Source: an uncultured Candidatus Melainabacteria bacterium (lineage in GTDB: Bacteria > Cyanobacteriota > Vampirovibrionia > Gastranaerophilales > Gastranaerophilaceae). Taken from it: a DNA stretch of 5,178 bases. The translations under genes were made by a program, and so were the position numbers. Location: assembly GCA_934747325.1 (NCBI GenBank), contig CAKVGW010000086.1, positions 1-5,178 on the forward strand, given 5' to 3'. Positions 5,083 to 5,178 of the stretch are shown here, in pieces (the stretch's first letter is position 1; every line of letters begins with the position of its first letter). Below the pieces are notes generated by a model that saw only the letters and a program-made list of their open reading frames with translations, was not told the DNA's origin and made no database searches.

Positions 5083-5178
5083 TTAAATTTTGCTACCTTC
5101 ACCCCAAATTTCATCGTCATAATAGCCGAGTTCCAAATGTCCGAGAATTACAGTATCGCCATTTTTCAAACCATATTG
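5083..5178 (-). CDS. obg: C-terminal end of a probable Obg/CgtA GTPase (partial)
   Basis: The last 31 codons of a gene run off the right edge of the window and end at TAA (5083-5085). The peptide includes GLKNGDTVILGHLELGYYDD followed by a short acidic/glycine tail. A G-x-x-[ND]GD-x-V-x-[IL]G-x-x-[EF][LF] pattern just before the stop matches the Obg C-terminal (OCT) domain. The GTPase and glycine-rich Obg domains would lie outside the window, so the call depends on a short segment. Obg proteins are essential GTPases of 50S subunit assembly and stress control. Its stop lies 36 nt from lipoprotein B on the same strand, so it is probably the upstream partner in the operon. A different protein with a similar beta-rich tail cannot be excluded. 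Confidence 0.6.
   Translation of the reverse strand, partial: QYGLKNGDTVILGHLELGYYDDEIWGEGSKI

Overview
The window is AT-rich DNA using the standard genetic code. It probably comes from an uncultured, host-associated diderm bacterium. The evidence for a diderm is indirect: two lipoprotein precursors and one inner-membrane-anchored protein that appears to face the periplasm. The lineage cannot be fixed from this sequence. AT-rich gut groups such as Gastranaerophilales (Melainabacteria) or Elusimicrobia would fit, but that is a guess.

Layout. Positions 1-366 hold no gene and are packed with short palindromic repeats more GC-rich than their surroundings. At 367-1980 (+) lies a YkpA/YbiT-type ABC-F ATPase, closed by a strong hairpin terminator at 1984-2013. 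The rest of the window is on the minus strand and converges on that terminator. Read 5'->3' it contains: the C-terminal end of a probable Obg GTPase (5178-5083), two related lipoproteins (5046-4528 and 4508-4056), the tRNA adenosine deaminase TadA (4053-3634), a TIGR02757/DUF2400 protein (3597-2755) and a membrane-anchored TPR protein (2751-2038). Gaps between these genes are 2 to 36 nt and no internal terminator is visible, so they probably form one operon whose promoter lies beyond the right edge.

Functional picture. The recognisable genes point to translation and ribosome housekeeping: ABC-F on the ribosome, Obg in large-subunit assembly, and TadA making inosine at the tRNA wobble position. 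The two lipoproteins and the TPR protein are envelope proteins of unknown role that seem to share the transcript.

Most notable points. (1) A palindromic repeat of the same kind as one in the 5' intergenic region sits in frame inside the TIGR02757 gene and is translated into a Pro/Arg-rich insert. (2) The two lipoproteins arose by tandem duplication that also copied the leader and ribosome binding site; I do not recognise the family. (3) The ABC-F protein has one intact and one degenerate composite ATP site, with all the unusual residues falling on the same site. I see no clear defence system, mobile element with a transposase, CRISPR array or RNA gene.
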